Source: Asterochloris sp. CNOR1
Lineage: Eukaryota > Chlorophyta > Trebouxiophyceae > Trebouxiales > Trebouxiaceae
Length of the DNA: 64,000 nt
Assembly: GCA_963969365.1 (NCBI GenBank)
Contig: OZ017751.1
Span: 3,286,001-3,350,000 of the forward strand
Reading direction: 5' to 3'
Part shown: positions 1 to 11,037 of the stretch, piece by piece
Layout of the letters: every line of letters begins with the position of its first letter
Position numbering within the stretch: the stretch's first letter is position 1
Notes under the pieces: generated by a model
Database searches by the model: none
Told to the model about the DNA's origin: nothing
Seen by the model: the letters and a program-made list of their open reading frames with translations, nothing else
Made by a program: the position numbers and the translations under genes

Positions 1-3000
1 GAATGTGAATGCGCCAGCCTTTGTCCCTGGGGCACCTGCCAGTCACACCCCGCCCCAGGTCAACGGCTCGGCAGCATTCCACCCCTCCCCAGACCACATG
101 GCCCCTGCCAACGGCAGCCACTTTGCTGCTGAGGGGGCCCAGTGGGGCAGCGGCGACATGGGTTTTGGCGGGGCCGCAGGATTTGGCCAGGGCGGGTGGG
201 GCAAGGGCGCCTTTGAGGGCTATGGCTATGAGCAGTATGGCTACGGCTACTCCATGACCGCTGACGGCATGTTTGTGCCCCAGCAGGTGGGTGCCAGGGT
301 TGCCTGCGGCTGTGTGCTGGTGTGCTGGAGCATTCAGGAGGGTCTCTCTGTGACTCAGCATATGCGCTGTTCAAAAGCCCATGTCTTGCTGTTGGGGGCC
401 TGACTCAAGTAGTTGCACATGTGCACATGTACACATGAGGTATGTAGTCAGCATTGCGGTCTTGGTCAAGTGTGCTGGCTGCCTGTAATTGGTGGGTCTG
501 GGCCAAGCTGGCATGCCGCATAGCTGCCTGCTGCCATGCCTCAGCCTCAACGTAAAGCACACCAGTCCTGCGCTCTGTGCTGCAGTCGCAACATCTGCAA
601 CCATTGCAGAGACGGAGGGTCTGCCAGCGTGCAAAGCTCAAGTGCTGTCCCCACTCTGCTCCTGCAGATACAGATTGTTTGATGAACCCTGCCATGGCCA
701 GAGTGTTTGGCCCCTGTCCAGCTTTGCGCTTCTGCTACAGGACATGGGGTCGATCTGGCGCATCACGCTGTCATCTTAGCACCTGTGTGCCCTCTGCTGC
801 TGCAGATGGATGCATGGTCGATGGACCCTGCCATGGCCCAGGCGGTCTACCCGCGCAGGAGCCCCAACAGCGCTCGCAGCCTGGGCAAGCAGACGCAGGA
901 GGTCTCTGCAGCTGTGGCTGTGCTGCTGGAGCAGTTTCCCCTGTACAACCGGGACAGCCTGATGGATGTGCTCAAGGTGGGCCGAGTTTGCTGTCTTTCA
1001 TATTGGGTTTGTGCACTGATGGACGTGCTCCAGCAGCCGTGACAGAGCAGACACCTGCAGTGCTGAGCCAAGTACATCCTGCCAGCCTCTGATGGCAAGA
1101 GCTGCTGCCTGAGCGCATTTGGCACAATGCTCACCCCAGCTTCCTTCTTTCTCTGGCGCAGGTCAACAATTTTGACCTGGCCAACTCCCTGGACCTCCTT
1201 GCGCAGCTGGAGACGGAGCAGACAGGGCACCGGAAGCACCTGCAACAGGTGACCCATACCTTGAGGGCGCCACAGTTGCTTGCAAGGAGCTGCAGGGGCA
1301 GACAGGAGGACCCGCTCTGGTAGCCATCAGCTGCATGGATGAGCGCTGAGAGCCACTGGTTGCTGTGCTACTGTGTATCTGCATGTAACCTGCAGTGGCC
1401 ATGGCAGGTGATGCTGCAGTTGTAGCTCAACGGGGAAAGGGTGCCAACAGCTTGAGTCAGCTGTGGCAGAGCATGTGATGCTACTGCTGGGGCTTGGGGC
1501 AGAGGGTGCCAATGCTGCCCAAACTCCACGAGCAATGGTATAGCTTGTGATGCTGCTGCTGGAGCTGGACTGCCTGAGGCAGCAGCAGCAGAGCAAGCAG
1601 TGCTGCTCTGCAAGCTTGGGGAAAAGGGTGCCACTCGTTTGCATGAGTCAACAGTGGCCACCCCTGAGGGCGCTGCTGTCATGCTCTACGGGCTCGCATG
1701 GCCAGCTGGCCGTCTGCTAGTGGTGTGCTAGTGGTCTGCAGAGCAAGCAACCTGCCGACCCCTGACAGCTTTGCACGCGCAGGCGCTGCACGCTGACCAC
1801 AACACCTTTCCCCCCATGGGAAACTTTCTGTCCTGGGTTGAGCTCACCCACCTGCACGCCATTGGCTGACTTGCACCTGACTCAACATGCAGGCGCCGCC
1901 CAAGCTGGACCATGACAACTTCCCCTCGCTGGCCATGAACCAGTCCCCCATGCCCAGCCCGCCAGGGGCACAGGCCAGCGAGCTCGCCCCTGCCCTGGAC
2001 GGGCCTGCAGATGGGCGCATCCTCTCCAGCAGCAGCAGCGGTAGTATGGAGGGCTCGGCCGAGGCATCACCCAGCGCGGCTGACAGCAAGCCAGCACGCG
2101 GGGGCCAGGAGGGACCTGCAGCGTGGGGTGGGGCAGCCGCTGCCCGAAGTGAGCGCTGCTTGTGGGGCTTCTGCTGCCAGCAGAGTCTTTCAGGCACCCA
2201 TACAGATACTGGCAAGTTTTCGAATCTACTACCATCTGGGTGCACACCTGGTCAGTGTGGTGGGAATGTGTGGAACAGCAGAGCATGCGGAAGGCTCCTT
2301 GTTTTGGAAGTCATGCCCTGCTGCTTGATGTGGCATTGCAGGCCTTCAGGAGGCACAGCAGGTCGCTTATGAGCCAGCAAACCCCTGCCACAGGCGCCTC
2401 TGCACAAGTCTAGTGCTTGACATGCTGGATATGGCATCGTCCTGCTGCTTCAGCATGATCTGTCAACGCTCAGGGTCCTTCGCTGACGAGCTGTTTGGAT
2501 CTGTAGATGTTCCTTTCATTTGCACTGGATGTTCACATTCTGACTGAGTCGACCTGTTGGGGCAGGCTTGCCCCAGGCTGACATGACACCCCATTCCTAG
2601 CACGTGCAAATGCAGCAGGCACAGGCAGCGCGCACGGCCAATCAGCCATTCAGGTCCTGCAGGGGTCAGCAAGCAGCATACCGCACCTTGTTGGTCTGGG
2701 CTTGCCTGAGTCCCAAAGCTGGTGCCTGCAAAGATTTATGGCCTCAATACAGCAGTGCCCTAAGCTGGCATAACACCCATGCTTGGCACCTGCAGGTGCA
2801 GCGTGGGCAGGCAGCGCACAGGGCTCCTTTGCGGACCAGGCCCGCAAGCCAGGGATGGCGCCTGAGACTCCCCAGAACGGGGCTTCCCTGCGTCAGCACA
2901 GCCCCAGCTCGCAGCAGCCGCAGCAGCAGCGAAGCGTGGACCGCCCCAGCACGGGCGGCTCCAAGGCCTCTCGCCACAAGCAGGCAATGCCCTGGGTGGA

Positions 3001-5415
3001 CACGGGGGCGGCTGTGGCAGGGCAGTACGCGGAGGCGAGGGAGGAGGCACGTGACCACGCCCGCCTTCGCAACATGTACTTCCAGCAGGTGGGATTTCGC
3101 AGGGAGTGACTCAAGTTGGGGGGGCTGTCCATGCGCCTGCTTTCAGCAAGTGGCTCCTGCATGGAGCCGGCACAGAGCTGCACCTTGTAGATCCAGGAGC
3201 AAGAGTGCTTTCGGATATCATGACTTATTGAAATCAAGATTGGTGGACTAAGGCCCTGACATCATGCTCACCACTGCGGAGTGACTGGATGTGAGCAGAT
3301 GTCGCGGCTTGTGTGTTGCAGTTCCCACCAGCAGCACTGCGCTCCTCAGCCAGATCATGGATGGTTCTCCTGGAAGGCGTGGCATGTCTGCAGTCTCCAA
3401 GTCGCAGCTTGCCTTTGAACATGGCAGTAGTCAGTGGTTCAGCTGTTTGTCCAGCAGGCATGTTATCAAAGAGGCTGGTAGGGGGGGCAACATGAGATTC
3501 AGCAAACACTTGTTGCCTATTAACTCACCTGGCCCCCAGCTTTGCAGGCGGTAGAGGTGTGATTGGCGGCAACCGAAGCACCCTTTCTGCACAGATGCCG
3601 CTGCAGCGGCATGCAGCCTGGGGGACCACCTACATGTAAAGCCGCCAAGTATTGATGCTCGCAATCAGCCTTCCCCAAACATGACATTGGAACCACAGAT
3701 CAGATGTCCATCAGTCTTGCAAGCAGCTTGAGAGCGTACTTGCCCATGGGCTGCAGCGGTATGCAGCTGGTGAAGGGGGTGGGGGGCATGGGTCCTCAGG
3801 AACTAAAGCAAACGTCGTACTCCCTGATTCCCCTGCAGGCGGCTCAGGAGTGCCCTCCGCACCCCAAGCAAGCAAACTTTGAGTACCTGTTTTCCTCTGC
3901 AGGCGACCCAGGCATACCTGGCGGGTAACAAGGCGGCCGCCAAGGAGCTGGGGGCCAAGGGGCGTGAGCACAGTGAGCAGATGAAGAAGGCCCACGCAGC
4001 AGCCTCCGAGAACATCTTCCAGCAGCGCAACTCGCGCCTGCAGTCTGCCGCCGTCTTCAACAAGAACGGTGAGGGCCGGGGTGCAAGCAGAGGTTTACCA
4101 GGGCTGGGTCCACATACCCACCTAAATTCCAGTATCTTCATTTGATGTCACTACCTCCCTGTGTCAGGAGTGGGTACTTTGCGCCGCTGCTGCCTTCTGT
4201 GGTTGGCAAATAGCAGCAGTCACCCCCCTTTACTGCACCGCCAAACTGGCTTGTCTGAGCAGATGCAGGGCAACACCTCCCTGAGCTCTAGGCACCTCTC
4301 AATGCAGCGAGTCCTGTGGTGCTTTGCTCAGAACTAGTAGTGATGTCAGCTTGCTGCTGCACTGTCCTGCTGCATGCCTGCCGGCACTACCATGCTCAAT
4401 GTGCACCAGGGAACTGCGCCCAAGCTATCTTGACCCCACATATGTCAATTGCCTCAGCCTGCTGCACTGATGGAAGGCCAGTTTGCCAGCAGCTGCTCTT
4501 CTGAATCATATGCTGCATTGATGCATTGCTGAAGCATGCTACACCAACTGCATGTGTGCTGCCTGCAGGCACCATCATGCTGGACCTGCACGGCCTGCAC
4601 GTCAGCGAGGGCCTCAAGATCCTGAGCCGCGAGATCAGCCAGCTGCAGAGCAACAGCAAGGGGCGGGTGCCAGTCAAGGTCAACATCCTCACCGGCACTG
4701 GGCACCACACCAAGGCAAGCGCTGGTCACATTGCACTGCTCAGCTTGCCACCTGAGATTGCTGTTTGACTTGGCTTCCAGAAATGGCTGTAGCACGTGTT
4801 GCGCCATGTTTCACAGGATCAGTGTTGTCTCTGCTGTTGACCCAGCCAGCAGGGGCTGCTGTGTTCAGAGTTTGAACAGAGGCGTTCCTGAGGCGGCGGA
4901 ATGCGTGACTACACTGAGGCCAGCATGCAGGCGCGGCAGCACGACAGCTGCCTTGCACTGGGCCAAGTGCCAGAGGAGCAACAGCAGCTCCTGCACAGTT
5001 CCAGTGCTGCTTGCTTGTGTTGTTCCTGCTCAAGGGAGGCCTTGAGCCACTGGGCTTTGCGGCGCCGCTGCACCACTGTGGGCATGCTGGGGGCGCTGAA
5101 CAGGCCGCAGGGAGGGGGTGGTGCTGCTGGACAGCCAGGCTGGACCCACTCTTTCAATTGTGTCCTTTGCAGTGCTGCTGCACCACCATGGTCATGCTGG
5201 GGGCGCTCAGTAGGCTGCCGTATGGGAGCTGCGCTGTGCTCGATGGCCATGCTGCACTGACATGTTTCGTGAGCAAGTCGACTGTAGACAGCTTCCTCTG
5301 CCTGCAGGGTTCAAAGACGCCAGCCCGGCTACCAGTAGCAGTCGAAACGTTCCTGCAGGGTGAGGGGGTGAAGTACAGCCGCCCTGAGCCAGGTCTGCTC
5401 CAGCTTGCTCTATGA
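1..5415 (+). CDS. PAM2 / CUE-like / DUF1771 / Smr domain protein (CID5-7-like), 5' end outside window
   Basis: Plant CTC-interacting-domain proteins of this layout bind the MLLE domain of poly(A)-binding protein through PAM2, and the Smr domain is a nucleic-acid-binding or nicking module. Seen here: a PAM2-like block NVNAPAFVPGA at the very start, then a CUE-like helical stretch (VSAAVAVLLEQFPLYNRDSL), a FPSL motif, a DUF1771 region split over two exons (QYAEAREEARDHARLRNMYF, then AYLAGNKAAAKELGAKGREH), and Smr with LDLHGLHVSEGLKIL and the TGTGHHTKG loop. Exons by eye: 1-286, 806-975, 1162-1248, 1893-2148, 2796-3088, 3903-4068, 4569-4714, 5308-5415 (TGA). All phases join. The last intron begins with GC (AAG|GCAAGC). 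The start codon lies left of the window. The role in RNA metabolism is inferred from the family. Confidence 0.88.
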
Positions 5416-5482
5416 GACCCCCAGGCCACAATGCCACAGCAGACCCCTCATGGATGGCAGCAGGTTTTGCAAGGGTTGCACT

Positions 5483-5499
5483 CCCCCCCCCCCCCCCCC
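5483..5499. repeat. poly-C tract (17 C)
   Basis: An uninterrupted run of 17 cytosines followed by CACACACCCC lies 68 bp after the stop codon of the Smr gene. The rest of 5416-6040 shows no recognisable gene. The tract is in the probable 3' UTR or intergenic spacer and is prone to length error in sequencing. Confidence 0.9.
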
Positions 5500-6040
5500 A
5501 CACACCCCTTTCCCCTGGGTCCAGCAGCAGAGCCTCAAATCCACTCAGGCCCAGCACCTCAAACCACCACAGACTTCCCAGCAAGCCTTCAGATCAGCAA
5601 GTCCAGCACTGAGCAGCGCAGCACGTCTTGGCTAGGATGCACCCTACCCACAGTGACCTGAGCATCAGTCGAAATCCAGGCAGTGATTCACTTTCAAGCT
5701 GAAGCAGCTGACACGGCAGCCCATCAAGGTGACTGTCCTGCATGAGCATATGGCTAGCTGGGTGTCCACCAGCAGATGCACCACCACACAGCACAGTCTT
5801 CACTATCTCTACCATGATACACCATTTATCTCACATTTTGGCACAACATTATGCCGCGCAAGCCCAGTGTCTTTGCGCATGGCATTCTAGCAGGTCCTCT
5901 TTGAAACAGCAGCGTCGCATGTCGTTCAAGTGGCATCAAAAGCAGTGCAAAACAGCATGCATATGGGGGGAGGGCACAGCAAATTTTTGAAGGCTGGCTG
6001 ACTGCTTTACACAGCTGAAAGTGGGACAGCACTACGGGCA

Positions 6041-6545
6041 CTACAGGGCTGGATGCAGGAATCCAATGCCTGCATTGTGGGCCATCTCCTTCAGCAGGGA
6101 GCGCCACTCCTCTGACTCTGCCTGCATGGTGTGTCGCCATGCCCGAGACTCCAGGATGAACACTGCCAGCAGTGCGCAGAAGGCTAGGGCAATGCAGATG
6201 AACCCAAAGACCACTGCAGCAGCAAGGGGCCCATGACGAGTCAACACACCGGTGCCAGAACTGTCGCCATGTTGCAACTGCAGGATCCTCACCTGCGCTG
6301 GCATTGACTTTGGCTGCTGCCACTCTGTTGTAGCCTTGGTCTGCCTCCTTGAGCAGCAGGCTGGTCTTGGGGTCCTCTGATCCCTGCAGGCATTTTTGAC
6401 ACATCAGCACATTTATGATACTGCAACAGATTTCACCAGCAGCTCACCTCCAGCACCCCTTGATCCTCAAGCAGCTCTGCTGGCATTCTATGGCTGATGG
6501 GGGACGAGTGCCACAGAATATGGTAGGTGAATTCAGAGCGTGCAC
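6041..6545 (-). CDS. uncharacterised protein with one transmembrane helix near the C-terminus (3' part of a gene)
   Basis: I do not recognise this gene. On the minus strand an exon at 6448-6545 (SEFTYHILWHSSPISHRMPA, ending VLEG) joins through a normal GT..TGCAG intron to an exon starting at 6383 (SEDPKTSLLLKEADQGYNRV). About 80 nt later a second frame reads a strong hydrophobic helix (LAAAVVFGFICIALAFCALL), then a charged tail ending at a stop at 6041. The two frames do not connect by any intron I can see: the only GT..AG pair between them is 15 nt long and would not change frame. So there is either an indel or an unseen splice. Upstream exons are not identified. Confidence 0.4.
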
Positions 6546-9500
6546 CTGTGTTTAAAAAAGTCCGAAATGGTATGCTGTTGTTACACGCCCGAGTCACTCG
6601 GAATGGCTGGGTTGAGGAAGAATGGGAATTTAGGTCAGCTACTTGTCTTTGGTAGCCACGAAAGGTGCTGGGGCTGGCAGCGGCTGGTCCAGTCACAGAT
6701 GGGCATGAGGATCTTTGATGAGGGGCTCTAGTGCTCGTGCTGCGTCTCAAGTAGAGAACAATGCTTGATGCATGCCATTCATGCTGTTGCTGGTTTCTTT
6801 CTGCCCGTATGTGCACAGGTCGGCAGAAGATGCTTGTCACAGACGCATCAGGATGCTGTGCAATGGCCTGGCTCAGCTGGAATGCCATGCACTCATTCTA
6901 GAGGTGATCTAGTTGCCATGTTCTGCATTCAAATCTAACTCTGCTGTGGGCAGATCTAGAGCTCAACCAGAGCTCACCAGGAAAAGCAAAATCCTGCACA
7001 CAGTGGCTGAAGTGCTGCTCAAGAGCTTGTGTTGGCGGTGGGAATGGTCATGACGAGCATAGCTTTGGCTGAGCTACAATTGGGCAGGTCTGCAGGTCTT
7101 GGTTGTCTTGTTTCTTGAGGCCGGAATGCTGTCCAATGCCTGCAACAACACTGGCAGGCTTGAACAAGTGCCTGCCAGCCAATAAGATCATGGTGGCGAT
7201 ACAGTCCTCTGCAGAGGGACAGTGGGGCTGCCAGGTTACTGGACCCCCTGGCTGCAGGCCAGTTGTTGCATGCTGGGCAAGCGCTTCAGCTGCCTGACGC
7301 GGCAGCATGAGCGCCCCAACATGGGGAGCAGCTGCAAGGCCTTTGGAACCAATTTCATCAGTAGCTTGCTCAGGGCGCTGGCTGCTGCATTGGCTGATTT
7401 GCTGCCCAGTCGAGCAGTCAAAAGGGTTATGACTGCTGCTGAAAGTGTGCAGCCTGCACAGCAGGGCCACTTGACATCTTCAGATCACCTTTTGCCCTAC
7501 GGCTACGATGGTGCACTGCTTGAATAAATTGAGGTTTCAGTGCACTTGCACAATCAATGGCATGCTGCATACCACTTGATCCACAGTGCGCGCAGGGTTG
7601 ATAAATAACCTGATGGTTCACCCATACTTAAGGCCCCTGACATGTCAGATGCTGTCAGAGGGGTGCCAGCCAAGGCAAGTCTCTAGCATACTTACCTGCT
7701 CGGGGCATCTGGGGGATCACCAAGCCCCAGTGCCTAGTCGTAGCGGCTGGCCTTACACTGAGCCAGCTGCTCGGCTACTGCTGTACCAAGTGTGCAGCAG
7801 ACGGGATCATTTCTGGTAGGCTGGGACTCTGCTACGGCAGACCCGGCACATTCTCACAATCTCACAACATCATCAAATCGATCTTCCGCAACCAACACAT
7901 GACAAATTGGGTGCTCTGCATAAGAGTGCAGATTGACCCAGATTGACCCGTCTGTAACCAGCAATAACATCAGCAAGTCAGGTATATTCAGGATGACTCC
8001 AGCATGCGCACCCTTTCACAACTAAAGTTGCACCCTTCCACATCTTGCTGAGATCAATCCAAACCAAAGGAGAGGGGAAGGTGGAGGACATGCTGGCCAT
8101 CAAGCCTATCTTGTCCTCTTGCAGCCTGCAGGCCTGATAGACAGGGCCAGTTGCCAAGACTAACTGAGGTGACCAAGCATGCGAGGGGGCCCAGCAGGCC
8201 TGCAGTCATAAGAGCAGTTGAGCTCCTGGAGTGCCCTTTACCATGCAAACGGCAAGACAGGGTCCGCTGGTCTCCTCTCCAGCCAGGGCACAGGCACAGT
8301 CACCATTGCCACTGTGTCTTGGCAATTTGCAAGGGCCGCCCTGCAAAGGCCATGCCTTCTATGGCTCGAGGCCACAGGTGGCTCATGATGCAGCCCTGCT
8401 CACGAAGCTGACTTGCTTTGAGCTGTCATGATGTCCTTAAGGACATCGGCAAAGCTTTGCTGCCCATGCACCAGTGAAGGCTGAGCCAGGGTCCTCTTCA
8501 ACAATAGCAGGCTTCAGGTCTGAGGCGGCACATTGGCTGAAGGTGGCACTGTGCCAGACGCCCACACACAGGCTGCCAGGGCAGCGGCCAGGCCTGTCAT
8601 GTCGATTTCCAGCCTAAGAGGTCAGTGGCTGGCTCCTTTGTGATGCACTCACTCTCCTTTTTGCTTTTTGCACCCAACTTGCAGGGCTGGACATTGTGAG
8701 GGATTTCAATTCGACACTGTGAGAGGAGGGCGCCAACTCTGCCATAGCAGAGTCAAAGCGTACCAGAAGTATCCCGTCTGCTTTACAATTGGTACAGTAC
8801 TAGCTGAGCAGCTGGCGCAGTGTGACACCTAGGCACTGAGGCTTAATGATCTGCATCTTTGTACTGGATGGAATCAACAGGGAGTCACAAACAGCTTAGC
8901 AAGAACCATCTCTTGGCCACCATCACCAGGTCCTCTCTCCTGGTACCTCACCACATGGCCGCTGACGATTGCAGCAAGACAACAGTGACAATGCACCGGG
9001 TGGACAGTGGATGGGAGGAAAGTTGGATGGGCCACACGGGCCATAAAAATTGGGTTGATGCAGCTGAGTGTGGTCAGGACACTGCAATGCTTAGTAAAAG
9101 GCGAAGCATTGGTGAGCCTCTGTCCTGGCCACGCTGCGATGCCATTGACAAGCAGGTTCCAGATCTGACCAGGTGATTTGGACGCAGTCAGGATCCTCAA
9201 GTATGGGCCCAAGAGAATGACAGGTTGCCTGACAATCGTTTATGGCTGCAACTTGACACAGCAGACACCCCTTATCCAAATGTGCCAGCTATGCGGTGGT
9301 ATTTAGTACTGAAACCACCAACATTTGCCTGTGCTGCTGGAGCCATCAGAGCGCACAGCGACCACTTGGCAGTGTGTTGATGCTGGCCTTGCAAGCGAAA
9401 CAGTTGCCTGCATGCTGCTGAGCAGTGGTACTCCATTTGCTTCTGTCAAGTGCTAGTGGCTGTAAATGAAGTTGAAAGCCGTCACCCCCTGTTGTCTTCA

Positions 9501-9815
9501 TCAACATCTCCAGTGGTGTCTCTTGACTGCTCATGTCACTTGCAATCTGCATGTTGCATGCCACAGGAACTCCTGACCATACCAGTTACTTCCTAGCGAC
9601 TTTTGATTTGATTCCCACCCCATGTTTGACCTGCACTTGTGACGATCAATTTGTCGTGCCAACCTCATAATCTGGCCTGAGCTTTATCTGTGTTCATAGA
9701 CACTACCAAAAAAATGTCGAAGGGCATGTGAAGTCTGCTAGCGGATGATGTCCCTGAAGTCGCTTAGCCTGACATACATACCCTGCCTGGATGGTGGATG
9801 CAAAATGTGTGATCT
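6546..9815. other. about 3.3 kb with no recognisable gene
   Basis: Only short open frames without family motifs are present on both strands, and none chains into a credible spliced gene. A minus-strand frame of 140 codons at 7048-7470 is the longest but has no recognisable domain. I see no tRNA or obvious repeat before 9816. Confidence 0.6.
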
Positions 9816-9887
9816 GGGGAACGACGAGAATCGAACTCGCGACCTCTCGCACCCAAAGCGAGAATCATACCACTAGACCACGTTCCC
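9816..9887 (-). tRNA. tRNA-Pro (anticodon UGG), intronless
   Basis: The minus strand folds as a canonical cloverleaf: acceptor GGGAACG pairing with CGTTCCC, D-arm with GGTCTAGTGGTATGATT, anticodon stem-loop CTCGC-TTTGGGT-GCGAG with TGG at the anticodon, and T-arm GCGAG-TTCGATT-CTCGT. The discriminator is C (9816), as in eukaryotic tRNA-Pro. The internal A and B boxes of the RNA polymerase III promoter are intact. The CCA end is not encoded and there is no intron. Confidence 0.97.
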
Positions 9888-10806
9888 ACGTCAGTACGAT
9901 GGTTACCAGGATACGGATTAACATTATGAGTATTGTAGACACCAGAACAGTCACAGAGCAACTACTAGTTTGCCTGGGTGGCCTCAGATATGACAGGATG
10001 CCGGCAGGGTGCCATTACATTGCTTTGTTAACCCACCTCTCTGAGCGCCGCATCATGGGCACCTTGCGTGAAGACTTGCCTCAGCCACTGCAGAGATGCT
10101 GAGCCAAGGTGTACAACAAAAAAGGACGGTGGAGAAGCAGTAGGCCAGGCAACTGCAGGCAGTATGCAGCACTCAGCACACTGCCTCCCAGCCATCACAC
10201 ACAGCACCTAGAGCTCACCTCGCAGTGCTGACGCTGCTCCAGGCTATTGCAAGCTGGTGTGCTGTATGCTGAGCCCGTTTTAGGTGCATTGCATTTGCAT
10301 CTGCCACATCACAGCCTCCTGCAGTCCTGCTATGGTCTGCAGCCACAATATGGTTGAGCTGTACCGCATGGTCTCACTTCCTTGCACCAGATGCAATGCC
10401 ATCCTCCAGCAAGCAGCACAAGAGATGAGTTCAAGGCACTGCGCCACTCTCCAGCAAGCAGCATGTACGGCAGCATGCTGCAAGAAGAGCCGGCAGAGCT
10501 CTGAGAGGCACACAACTCAGTTGCAACACGTCAATCAACTGAAAGCTTTGCACTCCATGGCAGTCACCTTGGACATGCTGCCCAGCTGCTTTGCTTGGCG
10601 ACAGTATGCTCTGCTCACATGGTCGTCGGGCCTGTAGCAGCAGTGCTGATGGACTGGTGTAGGGTGCTGGGGCAGCTCAACATGACATGGCAGTGCATCT
10701 GCAGGAGATGGCATGGGTGCTTCGCGAGAAGCTGCTTTCTGCATTGCAGCTGAACTGACCTGAGCAGGTGCCCCAAAGTGCGCGCCATGACTGACTTCTT
10801 CAGTGA
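9888..10806. other. spacer between tRNA-Pro and the hydrolase locus
   Basis: No recognisable gene. Short CTCCAGCAAGCAGCA repeats occur around 10400-10460, but no conserved protein block is visible. Confidence 0.5.
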
Positions 10807-11028
10807 TTAGTCACCACGATTCTCCTCCAGCTGCAGGTCATCCCACTCACGCGCCCAATCAACAGCAGCAGCTGGATCCTGGCATCGGATCCGAGCATCA
10901 ACAACTGTCTCAGAAGACAGATCAGCCCTCACACAGCTATCCGGTGCTGAGCGATACAGTTTACATCCTGTATAGTCCGTGAAGCCAGCAAACCATGTCA
11001 AGCACAGAGGGCACTGTGACCAGCGCAA
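10807..11028 (-). CDS. possible small hypothetical protein (73 codons), divergent from the hydrolase gene
   Basis: An ATG at 11028 on the minus strand opens a 73-codon frame beginning MRWSQCPLCLTWF and ending in an acidic tail (WAREWDDLQLEENRGD, then stop). The ATG is 9 bp from the divergent hydrolase start at 11038, which is too close for two ordinary starts. It could instead be the 3' exon of a larger gene or a chance frame. The tail looks protein-like, but I recognise no family. Confidence 0.2.
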   Translation of the reverse strand: MRWSQCPLCLTWFAGFTDYTGCKLYRSAPDSCVRADLSSETVVDARIRCQDPAAAVDWAREWDDLQLEENRGD

Positions 11029-11037
11029 AGTGAGCTG

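Noticed and set aside
5826-6410. 194-codon minus frame as the real product at the membrane-protein locus
   Set aside because: After about 6280 this frame becomes Cys/Trp/His-rich noise, while another frame has a clean transmembrane helix and charged tail.
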